Shown: positions 9,354-18,988, counted from the stretch's first letter. The stretch: DNA of 64,000 bases from Nostoc punctiforme NIES-2108 (GCA_003326195.1 LXQE01000136.1:453871-517870); one strand, 5' to 3'. A program made the numbers and translations. The notes: a model not told the origin generated them from the letters alone.

Positions 9354-9911
9354 ATGATCTTCACTGAAACTAAAATAAAAGAAGCATTTATTGTTGATTT
9401 AGAGTTGCATCAAGATATTCGCGGCTTTTTTGCTCGGACTTTTTGCGTTCAAGAATTTCAAAATCGTGGTCTAAAACCTACTATTGCCCAATGCAATTTA
9501 TCTTTTAACTATAAAAAAGGAACATTGCGGGGTATGCATTATCAAATGCCTCCTTCTCAGGAAACAAAATTAGTGCGTTGTATCAGGGGGGCTATTTATG
9601 ATGTAATCATCGATTTGCGTCCAGATTCTCCTAGCTATTTATCTCATATTGGTATAGAGTTAACTGCTGAAAATCGTCTTGCTCTCTATATCCCAGATAG
9701 GTGTGCTCACGGTTTTCAAACTCTAAGCGATGAGACGGAGGTGATGTATCAAATGGGTGATTTTTATGCACCAGAATATGCTGGCGGGTATCGCTATGAT
9801 GACCCAGCTTTTGGTATTGAATGGCCTCTATCTGTGACTGAAATTTCGGATAAAGATCGGGCTTGGAGTTTATTTGAATCGAAAAAAATTGTAACGACTA
9901 CGGTGATGTAA
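9354..9911 (+). CDS. rfbC: dTDP-4-dehydrorhamnose 3,5-epimerase family protein (RfbC-like)
   Basis: The 185-residue cupin matches RfbC/RmlC length. It has RGFFARTF at residues 23-30, the hallmark TLRGMHYQ with catalytic His62, and DRCAHGFQTL near residue 120. RmlC epimerises carbons 3 and 5 of a 4-keto-6-deoxy nucleotide sugar. In C-methylated sugar pathways, close relatives epimerise carbon 5 or 3 only. Because the donor here appears to come from an RfbF-like enzyme, the true substrate may be a CDP sugar rather than dTDP-4-keto-6-deoxyglucose. The gene symbol is therefore by family, not by proven function. Confidence 0.85.
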   Translation: MIFTETKIKEAFIVDLELHQDIRGFFARTFCVQEFQNRGLKPTIAQCNLSFNYKKGTLRGMHYQMPPSQETKLVRCIRGAIYDVIIDLRPDSPSYLSHIGIELTAENRLALYIPDRCAHGFQTLSDETEVMYQMGDFYAPEYAGGYRYDDPAFGIEWPLSVTEISDKDRAWSLFESKKIVTTTVM

Positions 9912-10072
9912 GACTTTTAAGATCAATTTAAAAATATATAGTTGCTGAGTAAATATAGGATTAGGAACGCACAGAGGCGCAGAGACACGGAAAATCAAAA
10001 TTTGAAAAATTAAATTTTGATTTTCATACTTAACACTCTGTTCAAACTTTGTTACAGCAGATGAGGGGCGAA

Positions 10073-10957
10073 GTGAGTACAATTTATTTTGATTCGATTT
10101 TTAGTGATGAAATCAGACGCAAGCATCTTTATAATGGACAAGTGTTTGTCTTTTCTCCTTGCGCCAGTGCGATCGCACTATGTGATTTTGCTCGTGGTCT
10201 GGTTGAAGAAGCATTTGCCCCTTTAGATCCGAGAGAAGCACAACATAGCCTGCCTGTAGAGAAATACGTTGAAATTTTAGCACAACTCAAGCCAACTTTT
10301 ATCCATCACCCTGAATCTAAACAACTCATTCAAGGCATCTTGAAAGAAAGTGGATGTGACTTGAACAAAACCTATTTCGATGTACCTCGCCTAAGAACAG
10401 CAACCAGCGATCGCTATCTGACTGCTGGTATTGCTTACGCTTTCCATCCTCATCGTGACACCTGGTATTCTGCTCCTATGTGCCAGATCAACTGGTGGAT
10501 TCCTGTCTACGATATTACCCCAGAGAATGCAATGGCATTCCATCCGCGCTACTGGAGTCAACCAGTTAAGAATAGCTCAAGAGATTATAACTACGCTCAG
10601 TGGATTAAAGAAAGTCGCAAAAATGCGGCACAGCACATTAAAACAGATACACGCAAGCAACCCCATGCAGAAGAAACTTTAGAAATGGAGCCGCAATTGC
10701 GGTTAATTACACAAGTCGGTGGCATGATTCTCTTTTCAGGAGCGCAGATGCACTCCACTATTCCCAACACATCAGGCTATACCCGTTTCAGTATTGACTT
10801 TAGAACTGTACATTTTGATGATGTCATAGCTCAAAAAGGTGCGCCAAATATTGATTCAGCTTGTACAGGAACTTCTTTAGGCGACTTCTTACGAGGCACT
10901 GACTTCTACCCGATTACTGACACATTGTTGTTGTCTACAACAAACAATCTTTTGTAG
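10073..10957 (+). CDS. Phytanoyl-CoA dioxygenase (PhyH)-like Fe(II)/2-oxoglutarate oxygenase
   Basis: A GTG start at 10073 is preferred because GAGG lies 6 bases upstream; ATG 10061 and TTG 10049 are in-frame alternatives. The product is about 294 residues. It shows the facial triad of 2-oxoglutarate oxygenases: HRD (His127, Asp129) in PHRDTWYSAP, a distal His227 in GAQMHSTIPN, and an arginine in GYTRFSIDFR that would bind 2-oxoglutarate. PhyH relatives hydroxylate small molecules, including sugars and natural products. In this operon it probably hydroxylates or oxidises the sugar intermediate. The substrate assignment is inference only. Confidence 0.7.
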   Translation: MSTIYFDSIFSDEIRRKHLYNGQVFVFSPCASAIALCDFARGLVEEAFAPLDPREAQHSLPVEKYVEILAQLKPTFIHHPESKQLIQGILKESGCDLNKTYFDVPRLRTATSDRYLTAGIAYAFHPHRDTWYSAPMCQINWWIPVYDITPENAMAFHPRYWSQPVKNSSRDYNYAQWIKESRKNAAQHIKTDTRKQPHAEETLEMEPQLRLITQVGGMILFSGAQMHSTIPNTSGYTRFSIDFRTVHFDDVIAQKGAPNIDSACTGTSLGDFLRGTDFYPITDTLLLSTTNNLL

Positions 10958-10994
10958 AAGAACTTTTGTTTTCCATCCAATCTGTGAGCAATAA

Positions 10995-11933
10995 ATGGTG
11001 AACTCTGTTGAAAAATTGTCTGGACAAACAATACTAATTACAGGTGCTAGCGGATTTATAGGATCTCATTTAGTCCGTCATTTATGCCACAATGGTGCAG
11101 AAGTACATGCTGTTTCTCGCAGTTTTCATACTTCTGATATCAGCTGCTTGCGATGGTGGCACGGTGACATCGAAGACATTAAGTTTGTTCAAAACCTTTT
11201 CCACAGCATTAAACCTGATGTAATCTTCCATTTATCCGGTCTTGTAACAGCAGTTCCTAATCTAGAGTTCATATTGCCTACCTTTCACAGTTTACTGACT
11301 AGTACTATTAACTTATTGACGGTAGCTGCCGAAATTGGCTGTAGTCGCATTGTGTTAATAGCTTCTTTAGAGGAACCAGAACAAGATCGTCCTGAAGTAG
11401 TTCCTTCTTCTCCTTACGCTATTGCTAAATTTGCTAGTAGTACTTATGGTCGGATGTTCCATCGACTCTATCAGACACCTGTAGTTCTTGTTAGACCTTT
11501 TATGACCTATGGGCCAGGGCAAAATGTGTCTAAGATCGTTCCTTCTGTTATTCTTTCCTTGTTGCAAGGGCAAGCTCCAAAACTTAGTAGTGGAAAGCGT
11601 CAAGTTGATTGGATTTATATCGATGACGTGATTGCAGGACTTCTTGCTGCAACACAAGTTCCTAGTGTAGAGGGTTGTACATTCGACTTAGGTTCGGGAG
11701 AACTTGTACCCATTCATGCAGTTGTGTCCCAGCTTGTTAATCTGGTTAACCCTCAAATCCAGCCTCTATTTGGTGCTTTACCTGAGCGGCCGATGGAAAA
11801 AATAAGAGTAGCTGATACGGCTTATACATACGATAAACTAGGTTGGCAACCTTCAATTTCTCTAAAGAAGGGCTTGGAATTGACTGTAAATTGGTATACA
11901 AAACATCAACAAAAGATTGGATACACCAGTTAA
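10995..11933 (+). CDS. NAD-dependent epimerase/dehydratase (extended SDR)
   Basis: This is the second extended SDR of the cluster, 312 residues long. It has the Rossmann motif TGASGFIGSHLVRHL near residue 16, an IASLEEP segment at the active-site serine, and the SPYAIAKF catalytic YxxxK. RPFMTYGPGQ is typical of UDP/dTDP/CDP-sugar SDRs. It could be a 4-ketoreductase that finishes the sugar or a 4,6-dehydratase, and sequence alone does not decide. It follows the PhyH-like gene by 37 bp and precedes a DUF4910 gene by 14 bp, so it is probably in the same transcript. Confidence 0.88.
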   Translation: MVNSVEKLSGQTILITGASGFIGSHLVRHLCHNGAEVHAVSRSFHTSDISCLRWWHGDIEDIKFVQNLFHSIKPDVIFHLSGLVTAVPNLEFILPTFHSLLTSTINLLTVAAEIGCSRIVLIASLEEPEQDRPEVVPSSPYAIAKFASSTYGRMFHRLYQTPVVLVRPFMTYGPGQNVSKIVPSVILSLLQGQAPKLSSGKRQVDWIYIDDVIAGLLAATQVPSVEGCTFDLGSGELVPIHAVVSQLVNLVNPQIQPLFGALPERPMEKIRVADTAYTYDKLGWQPSISLKKGLELTVNWYTKHQQKIGYTS

Positions 11934-11947
11934 CAAGGATTTTACTT

Positions 11948-13288
11948 ATGGTTGCAGATAGACTTCAGAATATTAATTTAGTCGATCTAAAAAATTCTTT
12001 TAACTTAAAGGATATCAGTCTAGAAATTTACCAGCTAATTTCTGATTTATATCCCATTTGCCGTAGTATTACAGGTGATGGTTTTAGAGAAACTTTAAAA
12101 ATTCTCCAGCAGCATCTTCCTTTGTCAGTTCATGAAGTGCCAACAGGAACAGAGGTATTTGATTGGACAGTCCCTAATGAGTGGAATATTAAAGATGCCT
12201 ATATTAAAAACTCTCAAGGTGAAAAGATTGTAGATTTTACTAATTCAAATTTGCACGTTGTTAACTATAGTATTCCCATACATCAAAAAATCTCTCTTCA
12301 AGAACTTAAATCGCATCTATTTACACTTGCCGATTATCCTAATTGGATTCCTTACCGAACTTCATATTACAAGGAAAGTTGGGGTTTTTGCCTGACTCAC
12401 AATCAATATTTGCAACTAAATGATGAAGAATATGAAGTATGTATTGATTCTTCTCTAAAACCAGGTTATTTGACTTATGGTGAGTATTATATTCCCGGAG
12501 ACAGTACTGATGAAGTCTTGATTTCTTGCCATGCCTGTCATCCTTCACTGTGTAATGATAATCTTTCGGGAATTGCGATCGCTACTTTTATCGCTAAATA
12601 TTTAAGTCAAACTACACCAAGATATTCCTATAGATTTCTCTGGATTCCCGGAACCATTGGCTCAATTACATGGTTGGCTCTCAATGAAGCTAAAGTCAAT
12701 AACATTAAACATGGCTTGGTATTAACTTGTTTAGGAGATGCAGGCAACTTTACCTACAAAAAAAGCCGTAGAGGTGACACTGAAATCGATAAAGTTGCTG
12801 CTTATGTACTCAAAAACTCAACACAAGATCACAAAATTATAGATTTCTTCCCCTATGGCTATGATGAGCGACAATATTGCTCACCTGGATTTAATTTAGC
12901 TGTAGGTTGCTTCATGCGATCGCCTCATGGTAGTTTTCCTGAATACCATACCTCAGCAGATGATTTAAATTTTGTTCAACCCCAATATCTTGCCGAGTCA
13001 TTCTTTCAATGTCATTCGATGTTGTATATCCTCAACAATAACGAAATCTACTACAACAAAAATCCCAAATGTGAGCCACAGTTAGGTAAAAGAGGCATAT
13101 ATCGGGCAGTTGGTGGTAACAAAGATAGTGGGCTAAATGAAATGGCAATCCTGTGGGTTTTAAATTTATCTGATGGTCAACATACTCTATTAGATATTGC
13201 AGAAAGGTCGGGTATGCCATTTGATGTGATTAAATCTGCTGCCGATACATTATTAACACATGACTTATTAACAATTAAAACCAACTAA
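11948..13288 (+). CDS. DUF4910 / M28-like aminopeptidase-fold protein with winged-helix C-terminus
   Basis: The ATG at 11948 has an AAGGA site 8 bases upstream and is preferred over an in-frame upstream start at 11843 that would overlap the SDR gene. The 446-residue product has a zinc-peptidase-like motif SCHACHPSLCNDNLSG near residue 195 and YHTSAD near residue 337, as in M28-type aminopeptidases. The last ~70 residues look like a winged helix (TLLDIAERSGMPFDVIKSAA). DUF4910 proteins recur in O-antigen and capsule clusters and have no settled reaction. Hydrolysis of an amide or acyl bond on the sugar is a possibility. It ends the operon. Confidence 0.8.
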   Translation: MVADRLQNINLVDLKNSFNLKDISLEIYQLISDLYPICRSITGDGFRETLKILQQHLPLSVHEVPTGTEVFDWTVPNEWNIKDAYIKNSQGEKIVDFTNSNLHVVNYSIPIHQKISLQELKSHLFTLADYPNWIPYRTSYYKESWGFCLTHNQYLQLNDEEYEVCIDSSLKPGYLTYGEYYIPGDSTDEVLISCHACHPSLCNDNLSGIAIATFIAKYLSQTTPRYSYRFLWIPGTIGSITWLALNEAKVNNIKHGLVLTCLGDAGNFTYKKSRRGDTEIDKVAAYVLKNSTQDHKIIDFFPYGYDERQYCSPGFNLAVGCFMRSPHGSFPEYHTSADDLNFVQPQYLAESFFQCHSMLYILNNNEIYYNKNPKCEPQLGKRGIYRAVGGNKDSGLNEMAILWVLNLSDGQHTLLDIAERSGMPFDVIKSAADTLLTHDLLTIKTN

Positions 13289-13838
13289 GTTTGAAAAAGA
13301 TTGCAAAAATGAAATTCCCTATGACAATGACAAAAACGTAGGCAAGTCCTTACCACAGGGCAGTTTAAGAGAAAATTAAGGGGTTAGAACCTTTGGAGGT
13401 GGGTCAATACTTCTCAGTTAGGCATTTTTAATTCTGAATTGGGTTTTGGGAAAAGGTTGCTGGGTTGGGTTAAAGGTTTTTTTCCTTTTCCCCAAAACCC
13501 GAGAAGTATTGGGAGGTGGATTTGATGTATGTAGTCGCAAATTCTATTTGCTAGGGCTGCCAACTTTTTGTATGTTCTTATCCTCAACTCTTATGTAATA
13601 ATACTGCTATTGTATTGATATATTTGATGTTATTTTTACATTCTATTTATAATTACTGCCCACTAAGTAGCTGAACTTTATAATCTATAATCTACTTCAC
13701 CTCTTCACTATTGCCTGGAAAAATATCCTATTTAGCTTCATGATTACTTGAACTAAATGTCATTACTTATACCATTGTAAGAGCAGTTTAGATGATTGAT
13801 ATTAGAGAAGTAGTTTAAAAACATAGCTTGTCTAGTAC
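13289..13838. other. Intergenic region after the sugar operon, containing a MITE-like element
   Basis: There is no protein gene here. It contains the hairpin element listed separately at 13406-13511. The rest, about 13,520-13,838, is AT-rich and probably holds the promoter of the small ribbon-helix-helix gene. No simple stem plus T-run terminator was seen directly after the DUF4910 gene. Confidence 0.6.
13406..13511. mobile_element. Putative ~106-bp non-autonomous MITE-like element
   Basis: The ends are perfect 11-bp inverted repeats, CAATACTTCTC (13406-13416) and GAGAAGTATTG (13501-13511). A second, inner stem abuts the right end: GGGTTTTGGGAAAAGG (13441-13456) pairs with 13484-13500 apart from one bulged base. 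Both sides carry GGAGGTGG (13396-13403 and 13512-13519), which could be a target-site duplication, although two extra bases separate the left copy from the repeat. There is no coding capacity. The name rests on structure only. Confidence 0.55.
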
Positions 13839-14006
13839 ATGAATAAAAAATGGGCTGTTAAACGACTCACAATCAATCTCACATCAGGTGAGGCACAGAA
13901 GCTTGAACAATACTGTTCAACAACGGGGAGACCAGCAACTGATGTAATTCGGGAGTTAATTCGCTCTCTTTATCCTAAAGATGAAAAAGCCTCTGAAACC
14001 TCGTGA
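13839..14006 (+). CDS. Small ribbon-helix-helix (CopG/Arc-like) protein
   Basis: This 55-codon reading frame begins at an ATG and ends in TGA. The protein begins MNKKWAVKRLTINLTSGEAQ, with an alternating beta strand followed by two helices (AQKLEQYCSTTG, then PATDVIRELIRSLY). That is the ribbon-helix-helix pattern of CopG/Arc DNA-binding proteins. It would act as a dimeric repressor or an antitoxin. No toxin-like gene follows directly, so a solo regulator is more likely. It lies between the sugar operon and the TPS cluster and could regulate either one; no operator repeats were identified. Confidence 0.72.
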   Translation: MNKKWAVKRLTINLTSGEAQKLEQYCSTTGRPATDVIRELIRSLYPKDEKASETS

Positions 14007-14635
14007 ATCAGACTGCAAAAAAATCAAATCAAGATAAGTACATCTTAATTTGCCAGTGAAATATGCTGCTTAACAGTTATCAGCTAACAGTGAATCCCGA
14101 TAATTAAAGTTAGGGAATCGAAATAAGAATACTCTCTTACAAAGTTCAGAGCCGAGGAAATCTTCGCTCTGACTTTTGCTTTGGATATGGTGCAATCTGA
14201 TGCACTTGCATCATTAAAAATATCAAATTAATTGAATAAAAGGTAGAATTCAGAATCAAGATGCTCTTACTAGTACAACACGGCGGAAATAAACCAATCA
14301 TTCCAAATCAACGAAAACCTTATGCTGTATTCATTTTTAATTTTTAATTCCGCCTTGCGGTACTAGCTTGCTTATCCGTAGCGGTAGCGAGTTTGCAAAC
14401 GTTTTGTAAAGCACCAAATTTAAAGTTTTGTGGGTGTCTTTAACCAGTAATTTATCCATTTTTTCGGGTAGAATACCATTCTTGTCTCTAGCTTTGCTCT
14501 TGAATCTTTTTGACAAATAGTAATATTACTGATCTTTTCGGAATATTTTTAAGCTAGATATAATACTTACCACTTATTTACTTATACTTCCCAAAGTATT
14601 AAGAATTTAATCCCTAATTTATTCAATTACAAATA
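14007..14635. other. Intergenic region upstream of the TPS cluster
   Basis: I see no gene in these 629 bases. An imperfect stem-loop at 14147-14171 (CAGAGC pairing with GCTCTG plus inner pairs) could terminate the small RHH transcript, but it lacks a strong T run. Around 14,275-14,400 there is sequence of the dispersed-repeat type (GGCGGAAAT, AATTCCGCCTTGCGG). The last 150 bases are AT-rich and presumably hold the tpsB promoter. Confidence 0.45.
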
Positions 14636-16417
14636 ATGGTTAGAAAAACCTTGGTTAAAAATCAGCCAAAGGTAAGCAAGTCTGTGGGCGAACTCAGGAT
14701 TTGTGCTGGATTTATAACACTTAGCTTTGCGATCGCCGCAATATTGTGTAACTATCAGGATGCAATCGCCCAAACTCCTGAACCTCAGACGTTACCCCCA
14801 GGTCGGTTAGATGATCTTCCTGACACCCCGTTACCGTCGGATGTGCTACCCAAGCCACCAGACGAGAATCAATTGCTTCCATCCCTAAAACTACCGAATC
14901 AGCCGATTCTGGAGCAGAATGACCCTAATACCAAATTTCGGGTCGATCGCATTGAAGTTTTGGGCAGTACAGTTTTCAAAGCAGAACAGTTTGCCGCTGT
15001 CACAAATTCCTTTGTGGGACGAGAACTGACATTTGCAGAGTTGTTGCAAGTTAAAGATGCCATCACCAAGCTTTACACTGATAACGGCTATGTCACCACA
15101 GGCGCATTGATTACACCACAGACAATAGAAGCTGGGACAATCAAAATTCAGGTGATTGAGGGTAGTTTGCAAGAAATTAAGATTGTCGGTAATAGGCGAT
15201 TACACACTCAATACATTCGCGATCGCATCAAACTTGGTGCAGGTAAACCCCTAAATGTACCGCGTTTAATAGAAAAGCTGCAACTACTCCGCCTCGATCC
15301 GCGGATTCAAAACCTGTCAGCCGAGTTACAGACAGGCGTGCAACCGGGAACTAATGTGTTGCAAGTGGAGGTTAAAGAAGCAGAAACTTTTAAGCTGACA
15401 GCAAGCGTGGATAATGGGCGATCGCCAAGTGTGGGCAGTTTTCGCCGGGGAGTGGATCTGCAAGAAGCCAATTTATTGGGTTTGGGCGATACACTGAGCC
15501 TAGGATATGCCAATACCGATGGCAGTAATACAATCAATGTCAATTACACGCTGCCAATTAATGCCCGCAATGGCACTGTATCCTTCGGTTTTAACCAAGG
15601 ATGGAACCACGTGATTGAGGAACCATTCAGTGTCCTTGATATCCAGTCAAATACTCGCTCTTACGAATTGAGCTATCGGCAACCACTGGTGCAAAAACCA
15701 ACCCAAGAGTTGGCAGTGGGACTATCGTTTTCGCGCCAGTCAAGCCAAACTGAGTTAGGTCTTGATAACATTGGGCCGTTCCGGCTTTCCCCAGGTGCAG
15801 ATGCGAACGGAAAAACCAATATTTCTGCCCTGCGCTTTTTTCAAGAATATATCCAGCGAAGCAACCAGTATGTATTTGCGGCGCGATCGCAATTGAGTTT
15901 TGGCGTAGATTGGTTCTATGCTAATGTCAGTGATAATGAACCAGATAGCCGCTTTTTCGCATGGCGGGGGCAGGCGCAGTGGGTACGGCAATTAGCACCG
16001 GACACTCTATTTTTAGCTAGGGGCGATTTCCAATTGGCAGCAGATTCTTTAGTGCCTTTAGAGCAATTTGGTCTTGGTGGACAGCTAAGTGTACGGGGCT
16101 ATCGCCAAGATGCATTACTCACAGATAATGGTATGTTATTTTCAGCAGAATTTCGAGTACCAATTGTCCGCGCTGCTAAAATTGGCGGAGTGTTGCAAGT
16201 GACACCCTTCATTGATGTAGGTAAAGGCTGGAATACCAAAGGCGAAAATCCATCACCAAGTACGCTTGTTAGTACTGGGTTGGGGCTGTTATGGAAACAG
16301 GGTGATGACTTCTTGACCCGCATAGATTGGGGCATTCCTTTGATTTCAGTGGACGGTGAAAGGCGATCGCTCCAGGAGAATGGACTGTACTTCTCAGTAA
16401 GTTATTCAGCGTTTTGA
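14636..16417 (+). CDS. TpsB/FhaC-family outer-membrane transporter (ShlB/HecB type)
   Basis: The 593-residue protein is the pore of a two-partner secretion system. A long N-region with a hydrophobic stretch (ICAGFITLSFAIAAILC) acts as signal peptide, and a proline-rich linker follows. A POTRA domain lies at ~100-250 (FRVDRIEVLGSTVF, TLAELLQ-like helix, NGYVTTGA). The C-terminal beta barrel contains the family's conserved GQLSVRGY near residue 490. It would sit in the outer membrane and export the TpsA protein encoded 78 bp downstream. Length and motifs are full, with no frameshift. Confidence 0.95.
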   Translation: MVRKTLVKNQPKVSKSVGELRICAGFITLSFAIAAILCNYQDAIAQTPEPQTLPPGRLDDLPDTPLPSDVLPKPPDENQLLPSLKLPNQPILEQNDPNTKFRVDRIEVLGSTVFKAEQFAAVTNSFVGRELTFAELLQVKDAITKLYTDNGYVTTGALITPQTIEAGTIKIQVIEGSLQEIKIVGNRRLHTQYIRDRIKLGAGKPLNVPRLIEKLQLLRLDPRIQNLSAELQTGVQPGTNVLQVEVKEAETFKLTASVDNGRSPSVGSFRRGVDLQEANLLGLGDTLSLGYANTDGSNTINVNYTLPINARNGTVSFGFNQGWNHVIEEPFSVLDIQSNTRSYELSYRQPLVQKPTQELAVGLSFSRQSSQTELGLDNIGPFRLSPGADANGKTNISALRFFQEYIQRSNQYVFAARSQLSFGVDWFYANVSDNEPDSRFFAWRGQAQWVRQLAPDTLFLARGDFQLAADSLVPLEQFGLGGQLSVRGYRQDALLTDNGMLFSAEFRVPIVRAAKIGGVLQVTPFIDVGKGWNTKGENPSPSTLVSTGLGLLWKQGDDFLTRIDWGIPLISVDGERRSLQENGLYFSVSYSAF

Positions 16418-16495
16418 GGCAATCAATAATCCCTATGACTATGAATATAATGCCGTTTAGGGAACCCTATATATATTATTAATAGAAAGTGAGCG

Positions 16496-18988
16496 ATGAA
16501 AGCAGCTTCTGTTTGCTGGGGTTTGATTAATTTAATGCTGACAGGTGGGATGCTCCTTTGGTGTGCCTCTGTGAGTGCCCAGCTAACTCCCGATGGCACC
16601 CTCAATACTGCTGTCTCCCAAAGTGGTAATAATTTTACCATTACTAACGGTAGTGCCGTCAACAGTAACTTATTTCACAGTTTCCAGCAGTTTTCGGTTC
16701 CCACTGGCGGTTCGGCTACTTTTGATTTAACCAACACGCCCAACATTTCTACCATCTTCAGCCGTGTTACTGGCGGTAATATCTCTAGCATTGATGGCTT
16801 GATTCAGACGATTAACGGCAACAACCCCGTCAGTCTGTTCTTGATCAACCCTAGTGGGATAATCTTTGGAGCCAATGCTCAACTAAACATTGGGGGTTCA
16901 TTTATTGGTAGCACTGCCAGCAGTATTAAATTTGCCGATGGCGCTGAGTTTAGTGTAATTAATTCTGAATCTGCCCCCTTGTTAAGCATCAATGTTCCCA
17001 TTGGGTTGCAACTGGGTAACAATCCCGCACCCATCAACATTCAAGGTACAGGACATACTTTGAGGAATGTCAGTGGACTGGCTCTGGTTCCCCCGATTCA
17101 GATTCCCAGTTCTACAAAACTGCGGGTAAAGCCGGGAAACACCCTAGCTTTAGTGGGTGGCGACATACATCTAAATGGGGCAAACCTGATCGCTGAAAGA
17201 GGGCGAGTTGAATTGGGTAGTGTAAGCGGTGCAGCATTAGTAAACCTGATATCAACCGCACAGGGCTATACACTGGGATATGGGAATGTACAAAGCTTTG
17301 GCGATATTCAGCTGGCACAGCGATCGCTATTAGATATCAGCGGCGTGAATGCAGGTTCGGTTCAAATTCAGGGTAGGCAAATTCAATTCACCGATGGCTC
17401 TTTGGTACTGGCGCAAAATTTTGGCAATCTCCCCGGTGGTGACATTCGCCTTCAGGCTACAGAGTCCATTAATCTGATTGCCAAAACAGCTAATGGCACA
17501 ATTCAGAGCGGAGTGCGTAGTGATGCTTTGGGTAGCGGAGCTAGTGGGAATATCAGCGTTATTACTCCCAACTTCACTATCAAGTCGGGAGCGGGGTTGA
17601 ATAGCACAACTCTTGGAGCAGCTCCTAGTGGCAATATTTACATTGATGCAACCGCCATTGAACTGTCTGGCTTTTCACCCAATAATCCTGCTAACGTCAC
17701 CACGGTAAACACTACTACACTAGGCGCTGGAAATGCTGGTGATGTTTTCGTCAATGGTAATAGTCTACTAGTATCAAGCGGTGCCTCACTATCTTCGGCT
17801 ACCTTTGGCACTGGTTCTAGCGGCAAAGTGACGATTCGCAACACCAACACCACGGTGATGGGAGAAAGTCCGTCTGGACTTTACAGCAACATTAGTTCAA
17901 CTACATTTGCAACCGGAAGTGCCAAAACCTTGACCCTGAATACTGCTAAATTGCAAATTCTGGATGGGGGAGCAGTTGCTACCACCTCATTTTTTGCAGG
18001 TAATGGGGGAGATTTGAGTATCAATGCTACTGAAGCGATCGTTATCAGTGGTCAAGGTCGAGCAACTAATAGTAGCATTAACGCCTCCACAATCCGACCC
18101 GATCCATTAGTGCGCAAACGATTCGGTCTGCCAGATATATTAACAGCGAATGCCGGTACTTTGAGCGTTACGACACCGAACTTAACGCTGATGGATGGCG
18201 GGACAGTCAGTGTCACCAGTCAAGGTAGTGGAAATGGTGGCAATATTAATATTAGTGCAGATACCATCCAATTAAAGAATCAAGGGTTTATTCAAGCACA
18301 AACAGACTCCGGTAATGGTGGCAATATTAAATTGTCCACCAAAAATCTGTTGCTTCTGCAAGACAATAGTTTGATAACCTCAACAGCTGGCGGTTCAGGG
18401 AATGGAGGTAATATAAACATCAATGCACCCATCATCATCGGCTTAAAAAACAGCGACATTATTGCCAATGCAGTACAAGGCAGAGGTGGTAATATCCAAA
18501 TCACTACTCAAGGCATCTTTGGGCTGAAGTTCCGCAACCAACTCACTCCTGACAGTGACATCACCGCCAGTTCCCAATTTGGTGTAAGTGGCACGGTTCA
18601 AGTTAATACTATCGGTATCGATCCAAATTCGGGTTTAGTCGAACTGCCTGCAAATGTCACCGATCCATCCCAGCAAATTGCTACAGGCTGCGCGGATAGT
18701 GAAGGCAGCCGCTTTGTGGCAACGGGACGAGGTGGTGTGCCGCAAAATCCTAATCAGGTGACGAACGATGTCTACGATGGGCTGCGCTTACGTACCTGGG
18801 ATGATATACGAGATTTGTCTGCTTACCGCAAAACTGGTCAGCTAAATGTCCAGATTCCAGCATCCTCAAAGGTTCTCGTCGAAGCCACAACCTGGCATCG
18901 CAATGCTGACGGTAAAATTGAATTGATTGCGGTTAAACCAGCGTATGTACAACCATCTTTAACCTGTGCTGCCGTTCGTAAAAGTTGA
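16496..18988 (+). CDS. TpsA-like filamentous hemagglutinin (FHA N-terminal secretion domain)
   Basis: The 830-residue exported protein has a signal peptide (LMLTGGMLLWCASVSAQ) followed by the TPS secretion domain. That domain shows NLFHSFQQFSV, a GGNISSIDG segment and the hallmark LINPSGIIFG. The rest is long beta-helix repeat sequence rich in GNGGNI-type units. It is the predicted passenger of the TpsB pore just upstream and would be displayed or released as an adhesin-like fibre. Near the C-terminus, residues DVYDGLRL are encoded by a dispersed genomic repeat (18767-18792), so that part is not ancestral adhesin sequence. A decayed relative lies directly downstream. Confidence 0.93.
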   Translation: MKAASVCWGLINLMLTGGMLLWCASVSAQLTPDGTLNTAVSQSGNNFTITNGSAVNSNLFHSFQQFSVPTGGSATFDLTNTPNISTIFSRVTGGNISSIDGLIQTINGNNPVSLFLINPSGIIFGANAQLNIGGSFIGSTASSIKFADGAEFSVINSESAPLLSINVPIGLQLGNNPAPINIQGTGHTLRNVSGLALVPPIQIPSSTKLRVKPGNTLALVGGDIHLNGANLIAERGRVELGSVSGAALVNLISTAQGYTLGYGNVQSFGDIQLAQRSLLDISGVNAGSVQIQGRQIQFTDGSLVLAQNFGNLPGGDIRLQATESINLIAKTANGTIQSGVRSDALGSGASGNISVITPNFTIKSGAGLNSTTLGAAPSGNIYIDATAIELSGFSPNNPANVTTVNTTTLGAGNAGDVFVNGNSLLVSSGASLSSATFGTGSSGKVTIRNTNTTVMGESPSGLYSNISSTTFATGSAKTLTLNTAKLQILDGGAVATTSFFAGNGGDLSINATEAIVISGQGRATNSSINASTIRPDPLVRKRFGLPDILTANAGTLSVTTPNLTLMDGGTVSVTSQGSGNGGNINISADTIQLKNQGFIQAQTDSGNGGNIKLSTKNLLLLQDNSLITSTAGGSGNGGNININAPIIIGLKNSDIIANAVQGRGGNIQITTQGIFGLKFRNQLTPDSDITASSQFGVSGTVQVNTIGIDPNSGLVELPANVTDPSQQIATGCADSEGSRFVATGRGGVPQNPNQVTNDVYDGLRLRTWDDIRDLSAYRKTGQLNVQIPASSKVLVEATTWHRNADGKIELIAVKPAYVQPSLTCAAVRKS
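18767..18792 (+). repeat. Dispersed ~25-bp repeat inside tpsA coding sequence
   Basis: The sequence starting GATGTCTACGATGGGCTGCG recurs with small changes at 25625-25649 (inside the CHASE2 kinase gene, same reading frame) and 30128-30156 (intergenic), with a variant at 23645-23673. Here it encodes DVYDGLRL without breaking the frame. Confidence 0.75.
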
